This document shows positions 49,401-56,421 of a stretch of DNA of 64,000 nucleotides, one piece after another (position 1 is the first letter of the stretch; each line of letters opens with the position of its first letter). Both the position numbers and the translations under genes were made by a program. This DNA comes from CAJQLB01 sp041392065 (GTDB lineage: Bacteria; Bacteroidota; Bacteroidia; Flavobacteriales; Flavobacteriaceae): contig JAWKMU010000002.1 in assembly GCA_041392065.1 (NCBI GenBank), forward strand, positions 310,001 to 374,000. Reading direction: 5' to 3'. A model generated the notes under the pieces. It made no database searches. It was not told the origin of the DNA and saw nothing but the letters and a program-made list of their open reading frames with translations.

Positions 49401-49614
49401 CTCCAGAAGTAGATTTCCATAAACCACCAGAAGCTGTACCAACGTACATAATATCAGGATTACTGTGAACAGCATCTATAGCTGTAACACGACCAGACAT
49501 ACCACCAGGACCAATGTTACGTGGTTTCATATTTTTTATTAAATCCATTGAGAATTCTTGAGCAGTAAGAAGCGTAACGCATAAGAGCATTACAGAGGTT
49601 AGGAAATTTTTCAT
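46402..49614 (-). CDS. Second large secreted BNR/sortilin-type beta-propeller protein
   Basis: A 1070-residue protein with a signal peptide (cleavage near residue 18) and the same architecture as the 15281-18382 protein: Asp-box repeats (KSTSGGIKW, KSLDAGKTW, KTIDGGKTW, ITHDGGETW, KSTDGGFKW) over the first 670 residues, then a beta-sandwich and a helical C-terminus. An acidic, Lys-rich low-complexity insert (EDKKEDASKDDKKKEDEEEN) lies between propeller and sandwich and is absent from the other copy. No T9SS tail. It may act as a glycan- or peptide-binding surface protein; enzymatic activity is not supported. Confidence 0.85.
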   Translation of the reverse strand: MKNFLTSVMLLCVTLLTAQEFSMDLIKNMKPRNIGPGGMSGRVTAIDAVHSNPDIMYVGTASGGLWKSTSGGIKWDPIFDNEVTASIGAVAIQQSNPSVIWVGTGEGNPRNSLNGGYGIYKSLDAGKTWKSMGLEKTRHIHRVVIDPTNPDVVYVAAIGSPWGEHPERGVYKTIDGGKTWKNILFANNKTGAADLVMDPTNPNKLIAAMWEHKRDPWFFNSGGEGSGVHITHDGGETWTKVTDEDGFPKGILGRVGIAIAPSKPNVVYALVEAKKNALYKSTDGGFKWRMVNDDMNQIGNRPFYYGEIYVDSENENRLFTIFTYVNVSEDGGKSFNELMPAYGVDNGVHPDHHAWWIHPENGQFMMDGNDGGMNITKDGGKTWRFIGNIPVAQFYHINVDNDFPYNVYGGMQDNGSWRGPAYVWRAQGIRNSYWQEISFGDGFDVVPDKDNSRYGWTMSQQGSVQRYDWETGNNYGVQPTHPDPKVELRFNWNSAINIDPFNNSTVYFGSQFVHKSTDKGDTWTVISPDLTTNDPEKQKQSESGGLTMDATGAENHTTILVIEPSPVEKDMLWVGTDDGRVHFTQNGGATWTDVSKNIKGLPTGSWIPQIKASNKNKGEALLVANDYRRFNYTPYVYRTKDYGKTWTRIVDGTDVKSYALSIVEDLETPNLLFLGTDDGLYISIDAGNKWTKWTNGFPTVSVKDLVIHPREHDLVIGTFGRAAWVLDDIRPLREMAKKTGVLNSKLTLFDPPTAYQAAYQQPTGSRFGGDAMYNGENRGFGAQMSYYVGIEDKKEDASKDDKKKEDEEENNETAETKVKWDSIHMNIYDGDRLIRTLKQKAPKESGVYKWTWFMDEKGTDRPSRRNRSRRFEPGGVSVKPGTYKVVMSFGDQTSEKIIKVENDPRINVSSQNTNEVYATLKQLEDMQQVAADAVEQLVESKAIAEEYSKTLAKLDKDAHKNDIKASKDIAKEIEKIISMYLGSIDERQGITRNPEVTVMQRLGQARRYVGSRQNGITSTETTLIQHAKDELSAALDKTNTFFTDEWNPYKGKMEGLSLSPFKEIKSFKMN

Positions 49615-49692
49615 AATATATTTATTGAGTTGGTTTTTTAAACATTTAAAATTAATTAAAACTTAACTTAGATATCTTAAAACTTTGTTAAG

Positions 49693-50313
49693 CTATTCTG
49701 TTTTTGAAATTAATACAGGAATATTAGCACTACTATTTTCGTCTTTTGAATTACTTAATAACCATTGAGTTCCATAAACATCAGCATAAGATATTTTGAA
49801 AGAAATATTTCTTTTATTAAGCTCTTTTTGAAACTTTAAGATATTATTGGCACCTTTAATTTCTATTATTTTAATATTATCATTGGCTGGTAATACAAAA
49901 CCACTAATTAATGTACTCCTGGAATGAGGTATAGTGTCAAGTCCCTCTGCTGTTTTAAAAATTTCACTAAATAAATCATCAGTATTACTGAAGATTTTAG
50001 TAGAGTCTAAAACAATTTCTACTTTATTTATAAATGCAGGACCTACACCTTTATTTCCAATAATAAGTTTAAACTCTCCGTTATTATTGCTTTGCCATTG
50101 GTTGAGGTAAGGTAAAACACTAGCACTTTGTTGTTTTTGAATGAGTTTGTTTTCTTCTCTTGCAAGAAAAGATTGATATAATAAAGCTATTAATGAAATT
50201 ACACTTATGAATAGCGCTGAAGTACTCATTATTTTATCAGTGGTCCAGTTAATTTTCCACGTTTTTAGTTTTCTTTTTTTCTTTTTTTTGAGGTTTATTT
50301 TCTCTTCAGCCAT
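49693..50313 (-). CDS. Membrane-anchored protein of unknown function
   Basis: I do not recognise this 206-residue protein. It begins with a very basic stretch (KKKKKRKLK), then one helix at about residues 28-48 (ALFISVISLIALLYQSFLA), then a hydrophilic region with LIIGNKGVGPAFINKVEIVLD, which looks like a beta-sandwich outside the membrane. The frame extends to a TTG at 50343, but the ATG at 50313 is preferred because the extra residues are hydrophobic and would disturb the basic N-terminus. It follows the YdeI-like gene without a gap and may share its transcript. Confidence 0.6.
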   Translation of the reverse strand: MAEEKINLKKKKKRKLKTWKINWTTDKIMSTSALFISVISLIALLYQSFLAREENKLIQKQQSASVLPYLNQWQSNNNGEFKLIIGNKGVGPAFINKVEIVLDSTKIFSNTDDLFSEIFKTAEGLDTIPHSRSTLISGFVLPANDNIKIIEIKGANNILKFQKELNKRNISFKISYADVYGTQWLLSNSKDENSSANIPVLISKTE

Positions 50314-50343
50314 TAGAATAGATTTAATATATACACTTACCAA

Positions 50344-50907
50344 TCACCTTTTTTTTATATTATTATTACACAATTTAATAATTTCAGTTATACGTTTATG
50401 TCTAGTTTCTTCTCGCCTTGCTTGTTTTAACCAATATAGATAAGACTTTCTATATCCTGGAGCAAAATTTTGATAATTTTCAAAAGCTATATAATTGTTG
50501 TTAAAAGCTTGCTGTAAGTCATTTGGAATAATGAGATTTTCTACATCGTCAAGATAACTCCACATGTCATTTTGTTTTGCAATATTTATCTTATTATAAC
50601 CACTTTCATGAATGAGTCCACTTTGCTCAAGTTCATCTATATAGCTTTTGTTTAAAGCGCTCCATACACTTTTCGGATTTCTTGGGCAGAAGTATTGCCG
50701 ACGTTTACCATTACCTAAACTTTTTACAGTAGAATCTATCCAACCAAAACATAGAGCTACTTTTACTGCTTCTTCCCAACGCATGGTAGGTTTGTCCAAA
50801 TCTAATTTGTAAAAAATAAGATATACACCATAAGCTTCATTATGGTTTTGTAATAACCAATCGTACCATTCTACATCTCTTGGGAAATAAAGCTCTGGAT
50901 AATCCAC
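50344..50907 (-). CDS. YdeI/OmpD-associated family protein
   Basis: A 187-residue cytosolic protein of the YdeI family. Typical motifs are WYDWLLQNHNEAYGVYLIFYK near the start, WEEAVKVALCFGWIDSTVKS, RRQYFCPRNPKSVWSALNK and FAPGYRKSYLYWLKQARREETRHKRI at the end. YdeI is linked to resistance to polymyxin and other stress in enteric bacteria, but its biochemical function is unknown. It lies five bases from the M1 peptidase gene. Confidence 0.87.
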   Translation of the reverse strand: MDYPELYFPRDVEWYDWLLQNHNEAYGVYLIFYKLDLDKPTMRWEEAVKVALCFGWIDSTVKSLGNGKRRQYFCPRNPKSVWSALNKSYIDELEQSGLIHESGYNKINIAKQNDMWSYLDDVENLIIPNDLQQAFNNNYIAFENYQNFAPGYRKSYLYWLKQARREETRHKRITEIIKLCNNNIKKR

Positions 50908-50912
50908 AATTG

Positions 50913-52559
50913 TTAAAGTTTTTTAGAATATACTAAGAAGTTTGGATCAACTTTAATATCATCACTTTTAATTGGACGAGTTTGCCAATTTGCTTTTGGG
51001 TACAACCATTTTAAGTCTTCATCAATTTCAATAAGTATTGGCATATCAAATCCATCAATAATTTCGGTGTAACGATAGTGAAAATTATTATCCTCTATTT
51101 TGTACTCCAAAGTAGGAATACGAACATCTCTTAAATACTGATTAAAAAACTCTGTTAAATCGATTCCTGCTTCTTTGCTTAAATACTCTTCAATCTGTTT
51201 AGTGTTAACCGTTTGATGATAAAATGTTTTATTTAAACCACGCAATATTTTGCGCCATTTTTCATCATCTTCAATAAGTTGTCTTAATGTGTGAATCATA
51301 TAGGCACCTTTGTTGTACATATCACCTGAGCCTTCTTTATTAACATTGTAATGTCCAATAATGGGTTTGTCATTTGCAATGGATTTTCCTTTTCCAACTG
51401 CATATTCATCTCCAGCCTTTTTACTGTAATGAAACTCTAAATATAAGCTCTCTATATAGGCCGTAAACCCTTCATGAATCCACATATCTGCAATATCCTT
51501 ATAAGTAATATTATTTGCAAACCATTCGTGTCCAGCTTCATGTATGATGATAAAATCGAATTTCAGTCCCCAACCCGTTTTAGATAAATCACGTCCTAAG
51601 TAGCCTTTTTTATACTTGTTTCCATAGGTTATTGAACTTTGATGTTCCATACCTAAATAGGGTACTTCAACTAATTTAAAGCCATCTTCGTAAAAAGGAT
51701 ATGGACCTAGCCAGTACTCGAAAGCTTCCATCATTTTAGGTGTGTCTTGAAAATGAACCTTGGCTTTTTCCAAATTATCACTAAGTACATAATAGTCTAA
51801 ATCTAAAGGACCATTTTCACCTTTATATACCTCAGAAAAATGCACATAATCTCCAATGTTTATATTAACTCCATAATTGTTTATAGGATTGTTTACAAAC
51901 CAATGCGAGGTTATAGTATTATCATTATGTTCTTCCAATTTTCTTAAGCGACCATTTGAAATATTAGTAAGTCCTTTAGGAATATTGACACTAATAAGCA
52001 TGCTATCAACTTCATCGTACATATGATCTTTGTTTGGCCACCAAACACTTGCTCCTAAGCCTTGACAAGAAGTGGCAATAAAATGATTTCCATTTTCATC
52101 TTTTTTCCATGAAAAACCACCATCCCAAGGCGCATTTTTGGCCTCTTGCGGATGACCTTCATAGTGAACATCTATACTATTGATATCGCCAATGTTTTGA
52201 GTTTCTGAGAGGGTTACAAAATGCGCATTTCCATCATGTTTTACTTTTAATTCTTTACCATTCTGAGTGACTTTGGTGATTTTTAAAGGAGACTGCAAAT
52301 CAATTTGCATTACAGAATGGTTTTTCAATACTTTATACTGAACCGTATTCTTTCCTGAAATGAATTTGTCGTCAGGATTTACTTTGATGTCTAAATGATA
52401 ATAGGTTAAATCCCACCATTCACGTTCAGGAGTAATTGTACCTCTTAAGGTGTCTTGCCTTGTAAAATTTTCTTTGGATTCAAGTAATCCTTGGGCATGT
52501 AAAAAAGAAGAAGGTGTTAATAAGAGGGCTAAAAGTGCAATAGAATATTTCTTAATCAT
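50913..52559 (-). CDS. M1-family metallopeptidase, secreted
   Basis: A 548-residue zinc aminopeptidase-like protein with a signal peptide (residues 1-22). The zinc site is HEAGH followed after 18 residues by Glu in WIHEGFTAYIE, the exact M1 spacing. The N-terminal domain is a beta-sandwich (TYYHLDIKVNPDDKFISGKN). The usual GAMEN exopeptidase motif appears as YLGMEHQS, so the amino-group anchor Glu is kept but the Gly-Ala-Met context is changed. Length is shorter than full M1 aminopeptidases, without the C-terminal HEAT domain. It probably acts outside the cytoplasm. Confidence 0.9.
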   Translation of the reverse strand: MIKKYSIALLALLLTPSSFLHAQGLLESKENFTRQDTLRGTITPEREWWDLTYYHLDIKVNPDDKFISGKNTVQYKVLKNHSVMQIDLQSPLKITKVTQNGKELKVKHDGNAHFVTLSETQNIGDINSIDVHYEGHPQEAKNAPWDGGFSWKKDENGNHFIATSCQGLGASVWWPNKDHMYDEVDSMLISVNIPKGLTNISNGRLRKLEEHNDNTITSHWFVNNPINNYGVNINIGDYVHFSEVYKGENGPLDLDYYVLSDNLEKAKVHFQDTPKMMEAFEYWLGPYPFYEDGFKLVEVPYLGMEHQSSITYGNKYKKGYLGRDLSKTGWGLKFDFIIIHEAGHEWFANNITYKDIADMWIHEGFTAYIESLYLEFHYSKKAGDEYAVGKGKSIANDKPIIGHYNVNKEGSGDMYNKGAYMIHTLRQLIEDDEKWRKILRGLNKTFYHQTVNTKQIEEYLSKEAGIDLTEFFNQYLRDVRIPTLEYKIEDNNFHYRYTEIIDGFDMPILIEIDEDLKWLYPKANWQTRPIKSDDIKVDPNFLVYSKKL

Positions 52560-52572
52560 AGTTTTTTAATAA

Positions 52573-53907
52573 TTATCTGAATGTTTTATTTGGGAAGACA
52601 ACTATGCTTTCATAACCATCCTTTCCTACTGAGGCAACTCCAAAGAAAAAATTATCAATAACTATGCCTTCAAGAGTGAATTCGTTAATATCACCAACAT
52701 ATCTACTATGATCCCAAGTTGGAGATGTAGTATCTCTCCAATAGATTTTGTATCCAACAGCTCCTTCAACTTTATCCCATTTAAATCTTGCTGAAGGTTC
52801 AACGATACCACCAATTCTTAAATTTTGAGGTGGAGGAGGAGCACTAGCCAAACTAGCCAGATTAATTGCATTTACTGCAGTTAACTTTTTAGCATAAGGG
52901 AAATTAACATGCTCAAAGGTATCTCCATAACTAATACCATTTTCTGTTCTGATATCTTGATGTTGTTGAGTATAATTCTCATGAGCTTCCATAATTCTAA
53001 TACCAGCAAAACCAGCATCGTTAAAAGGACGATGATGACCACCACGACCAAATCGATCTAAACGATATACTAACATTGGATTCATTTCTGGCATGTAAGT
53101 TTTGGTGGTTTTATGTACATAACGTGCTAACTGACGTGAAATACCATCAACCTCACCACCATAAAAACGTCTTGCATTTCGTTCTCTCTCAGTTTCAGTT
53201 GGAGGAACTGGTTCTGAGAATATTCTGAAGGTACGATTATCAATAACACCATCTACACCTTTAATGTTGCCAATCATATCATTATTTAAAATCCCAATGA
53301 TATCCCAACCTTTATCTTTAGCAAACGCAGCTAAGCCTTTTCCACCATAAAGCCCTTGTTCTTCACCAGAAAGACCAACATAAATAATACTGCTTTCAAA
53401 TTTATACTTACTAAGTACTCTAGCAGCTTCAATAGTTCCAGCCATACCAGAAGCATTGTCATTTGCGCCTGGAGAATCTGATGTAAAATCTGTTGGATCA
53501 GAAACACGAGAGTCTATATCACCACTCATGATGATGTATCTGTTTGGGAATTTTGTTCCTCTCTGGATAGCTACGACATTAACAATTTCGACATCATGAA
53601 CTATTCTATCTCCATCACCTTTATTAACAAGGTCTTTTTGGTAAAATACTTCAAGGCAGTTGTTACAGTTAGCATCAATTTTATCAAATTCAGACTTTAT
53701 CCAACGTCTTGCAGCTCCAATACCACGAGTTTTAGAAACTGTATCGCTTAAGGTATGACGTGTTCCAAAATCTGCTAAAGTTTTAACATCGTTTTTAATA
53801 CGCTCTTCTGATACAGCATTGATAATATCATAAATTCTTTGATCAGTTTGAGCAATTAATGTTACTGACAAACTAAAAAATAAGCTAAGGAAAATAGTTT
53901 TTTGCAT
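52573..53907 (-). CDS. M28-family peptidase with a C-terminal fibronectin-like domain, secreted
   Basis: A 444-residue protein with a signal peptide (residues 1-20). The M28 core (about 95-345) has the two-metal ligands Asp in SPGANDNASG, Glu-Glu in LSGEEQGLYG, Asp in ILNNDMIGN and a late His in RIMEAHENYT. The first ligand, normally His in GHxDS, is Asp (D130 in MSGDIDSRV). After a Pro-rich linker (APPPPQNLRI) comes a fibronectin type III-like domain (FKWDKVEGAVGYKIYWRD). It is 13 bases from the M1 gene. Confidence 0.87.
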   Translation of the reverse strand: MQKTIFLSLFFSLSVTLIAQTDQRIYDIINAVSEERIKNDVKTLADFGTRHTLSDTVSKTRGIGAARRWIKSEFDKIDANCNNCLEVFYQKDLVNKGDGDRIVHDVEIVNVVAIQRGTKFPNRYIIMSGDIDSRVSDPTDFTSDSPGANDNASGMAGTIEAARVLSKYKFESSIIYVGLSGEEQGLYGGKGLAAFAKDKGWDIIGILNNDMIGNIKGVDGVIDNRTFRIFSEPVPPTETERERNARRFYGGEVDGISRQLARYVHKTTKTYMPEMNPMLVYRLDRFGRGGHHRPFNDAGFAGIRIMEAHENYTQQHQDIRTENGISYGDTFEHVNFPYAKKLTAVNAINLASLASAPPPPQNLRIGGIVEPSARFKWDKVEGAVGYKIYWRDTTSPTWDHSRYVGDINEFTLEGIVIDNFFFGVASVGKDGYESIVVFPNKTFR

Positions 53908-53918
53908 GTTTAGTTGTG

Positions 53919-54578
53919 TTAATTAATAGGTAAAGCTTCGTAAGTTTGATTTTGGATAAGACTATTTGGGTTTGGAGTTGTATTACTGAAGGTTATTGGA
54001 AAAGACGTGTACTCGTAAGTCCCATAAGGTTTTGTGTAGTCCCAATCTGTACCAACAAAATGTAAATGAGGATAGGCAGCTAAACCTGAAGCTCCACTAT
54101 AACCAATTGGATCACCAATCTCAACAAAGTCGCCAACTTCTACAAGTGCTCCGTTATGAGTAAGATGTTGATATTGTAAGAAATAAGAATCTTCATCTTT
54201 TAAAACTACAACATTGTTAACAGACTCATAATCTAGTCCTGATTCTTCAACATAGATAATAATACCTTTTCTTGATGCTGTTACAAGCGTACCAATATCC
54301 ATAATAAAATCAATGGCATATTGGTCTGGTTCTCCTTCAGAATGAGCAGCACCACTGCAATTACTGAGACCAATTCTATAAGATTGACCAACTGGATATG
54401 GTAATTTATGTGGTGAAACTGACCAATTTGGATATTCAATACCTTCACAACCATTTGCAAATATTTGTTCACCACCACCACCAGTATTGTTATTGAACAT
54501 TTCTTTTTGGCTACAAGTCAGTGTTGTTAAGGCTAAAATGAATGTAAGCGTTATAAGCAATTTTTTTGTAAGTATCAT
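53919..54578 (-). CDS. M23-family (LytM-like) metallopeptidase lipoprotein
   Basis: A 219-residue lipoprotein (lipobox TLTC, Cys near residue 22) with a Gly-rich linker and an M23 beta-sheet domain. The HxH motif is AYPHLHFVG and the catalytic loop is YFLQYQHLTHNG. The first zinc Asp is in YAIDF, but the His normally four residues before it is Gln in QYAID. The fold is that of peptidoglycan hydrolases; the missing His makes catalysis doubtful, although many related Bacteroidota proteins share it. It overlaps no neighbour but directly abuts the DUF6265 gene. Confidence 0.83.
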   Translation of the reverse strand: MILTKKLLITLTFILALTTLTCSQKEMFNNNTGGGGEQIFANGCEGIEYPNWSVSPHKLPYPVGQSYRIGLSNCSGAAHSEGEPDQYAIDFIMDIGTLVTASRKGIIIYVEESGLDYESVNNVVVLKDEDSYFLQYQHLTHNGALVEVGDFVEIGDPIGYSGASGLAAYPHLHFVGTDWDYTKPYGTYEYTSFPITFSNTTPNPNSLIQNQTYEALPIN

Positions 54579-55046
54579 TTAGTCTTTTTTATATTGGAAT
54601 TTTACTGTTTCTTTTTTTTCTTTATTTTCTATATCAACATAGATATTCATTTCTTTGTCATTAACTTTTTCAAAAATCATACCTTCAAACGTTATTTTAT
54701 TTGGTGTGATTTCAATTAAAGGAAAATCTATTGTTTCGTCCTTGGTTTCCCAACCCTTTAAGTCGTTATTAAAATGTTTTAATTGCAATATGAGGGAGTT
54801 TTCTACTTCTCTGATAATCTCAATTTCATAGAAAGACACTTTTCCATCAACCACTAATTTAAATGTAGCCATCATTGAGCCGCCTGAAGGTTCGCTCCAT
54901 ATTTCTTCTGTGATGCCACCAAATGCCTCACCTTTCCATGTGCCAGCAATCCAAGCAATGTTTTCAATTTTTGGCTCGAGTTTGATTTCTGTTTGAGCCT
55001 TACAAGACCAACTCACAAAGATTAAGACTATAATTAGTATTCTCAT
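54579..55046 (-). CDS. DUF6265 lipoprotein
   Basis: A 155-residue protein with a short lipoprotein signal (lipobox SWSC, Cys near residue 15) and one lipocalin-like beta domain. The motifs IAWIAGTWKGEAFGGITEEIW and GSMMATFKLV are those of DUF6265. The function of this family is unknown. It lies next to secreted peptidases on the same strand, with no gap to the M23 gene. Confidence 0.8.
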   Translation of the reverse strand: MRILIIVLIFVSWSCKAQTEIKLEPKIENIAWIAGTWKGEAFGGITEEIWSEPSGGSMMATFKLVVDGKVSFYEIEIIREVENSLILQLKHFNNDLKGWETKDETIDFPLIEITPNKITFEGMIFEKVNDKEMNIYVDIENKEKKETVKFQYKKD

Positions 55047-55048
55047 TG

Positions 55049-56314
55049 TTATTGAATAAAAGTAACTTTTTTAATTAAACCATTTTCAATTTCATAAATA
55101 GCTACAGCATTGAAAATTTTGCCGTTGGCAGTTAACTGTTCTTCGTCAATAACTTTGTTGCCAATTACTATTCTACTTTTAATAAATGCTCTTAAATCTG
55201 GTGTTTGTTTAAACCATTGCTCATAGCTTTTTCTCATTTGTTCTGGACCATCAGTTCGTAGTTCATTTGGATAGTTGTAAAGTTTTATGTCTTTTGAATA
55301 AGTAGCCATAAAAGCATCAATGTCTCTATTGTTGTATGCGTCCAGTTGGTTTTGTACTATAGCTTCTATTTCAGAAGTTTCTGTGGCTGCATTTTCTTGC
55401 TTATCAGTTTTTGTATTTTTATCAATGACTTTTATATTCTCGTCAACATCACCAGCTATTAAAAGCATTTTATATTCTGGATTTATAGCTATTCGAGTTA
55501 TTTTAGAAATACCATTGGTTTTGAGGTCTGCTATTTGTGTCCAACTATTATCTTTTTTAAGAGTTAATTTGTAAAGGATATTGTCTTTGCCTGAAATGAT
55601 GGTATTATCGTTGAGCCAGCTAATATCCTCAACGTTTTGTATAGTATTTGCAATGGTTTTAATAGTTCCTGTTTTTGGATTTATAGACTTTATTTGCCAT
55701 TGATTTTCGTTTTCTTTAGAAATAAAACTTACAAGGTTTGAGTTTGGAATTTTATGAAACGAACGTCCAACTTTAGTTGCATATTTTTTTGAAGCTCCAT
55801 TTTCAACATCAATAACGTAAAGATTTAATTCATTGTCTTCAATAATTGCCGAAACTATGGTGTTATGATCAAACCAAGTGTAGTAGGCAACAACCAGATT
55901 TTCAATAAGTTCTGTAGATTCACCATTGCGCAAACTGTATGCATACAAGCGTTGTTTACCATCTGCATCTAATCTTACAGCTGAGACTTCATTTTTATTT
56001 GGGATTTTTAGCGGTGTGTATTCGCCGCCATCTGTATGATTTACATAAACTTTAGAGTCATAATTTATATAGTACTTTACAATATCTGTCTGACCATTCC
56101 TGGTACCAGCATAAAGAATGATGTTATTGTCCAAAAAAGAAGGTTGATTATCATACCCTTCATTATTGGAAATATTTTTCATGTTGGAGAGTAAGAATTT
56201 ACCATTTTCGGTATTTAAGTCAAATAGAAAAACGTCAGTATTTGTTTGTGACAATATGCTTAAAATGGAAGAAAAAATGAGGATTATAGAATAAAAATAC
56301 TTCATGATTAACAT
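55049..56314 (-). CDS. TolB-like beta-propeller fused to an NTF2/SnoaL-like domain, secreted
   Basis: A 421-residue protein with a signal peptide (about 1-23; MKYFY at residue 4 is a possible start). The first 300 residues form a propeller of the TolB/WD40-like kind (YDNQPSFLDNNIILYAGTRNGQTDI is the typical first blade). After a Glu/Thr linker, residues 310-421 form an NTF2-like cone: LDAYNNRDIDAFMATYSKDIKLYNYP and ENGLIKKVTFI are the standard ends of a SnoaL/DUF4440-type fold. The combination suggests a binding or sensing role. The substrate is unknown. Confidence 0.78.
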   Translation of the reverse strand: MLIMKYFYSIILIFSSILSILSQTNTDVFLFDLNTENGKFLLSNMKNISNNEGYDNQPSFLDNNIILYAGTRNGQTDIVKYYINYDSKVYVNHTDGGEYTPLKIPNKNEVSAVRLDADGKQRLYAYSLRNGESTELIENLVVAYYTWFDHNTIVSAIIEDNELNLYVIDVENGASKKYATKVGRSFHKIPNSNLVSFISKENENQWQIKSINPKTGTIKTIANTIQNVEDISWLNDNTIISGKDNILYKLTLKKDNSWTQIADLKTNGISKITRIAINPEYKMLLIAGDVDENIKVIDKNTKTDKQENAATETSEIEAIVQNQLDAYNNRDIDAFMATYSKDIKLYNYPNELRTDGPEQMRKSYEQWFKQTPDLRAFIKSRIVIGNKVIDEEQLTANGKIFNAVAIYEIENGLIKKVTFIQ

Positions 56315-56421
56315 TTTTAGTTAAAGATAAGAAAGTTTTGTTATAATCTGAATGCTCACATTTTTGTTTGTCTACGATGTATAATAAAGCTTTTAATTAT
56401 AAACCAAAAAAACAATTCAAA

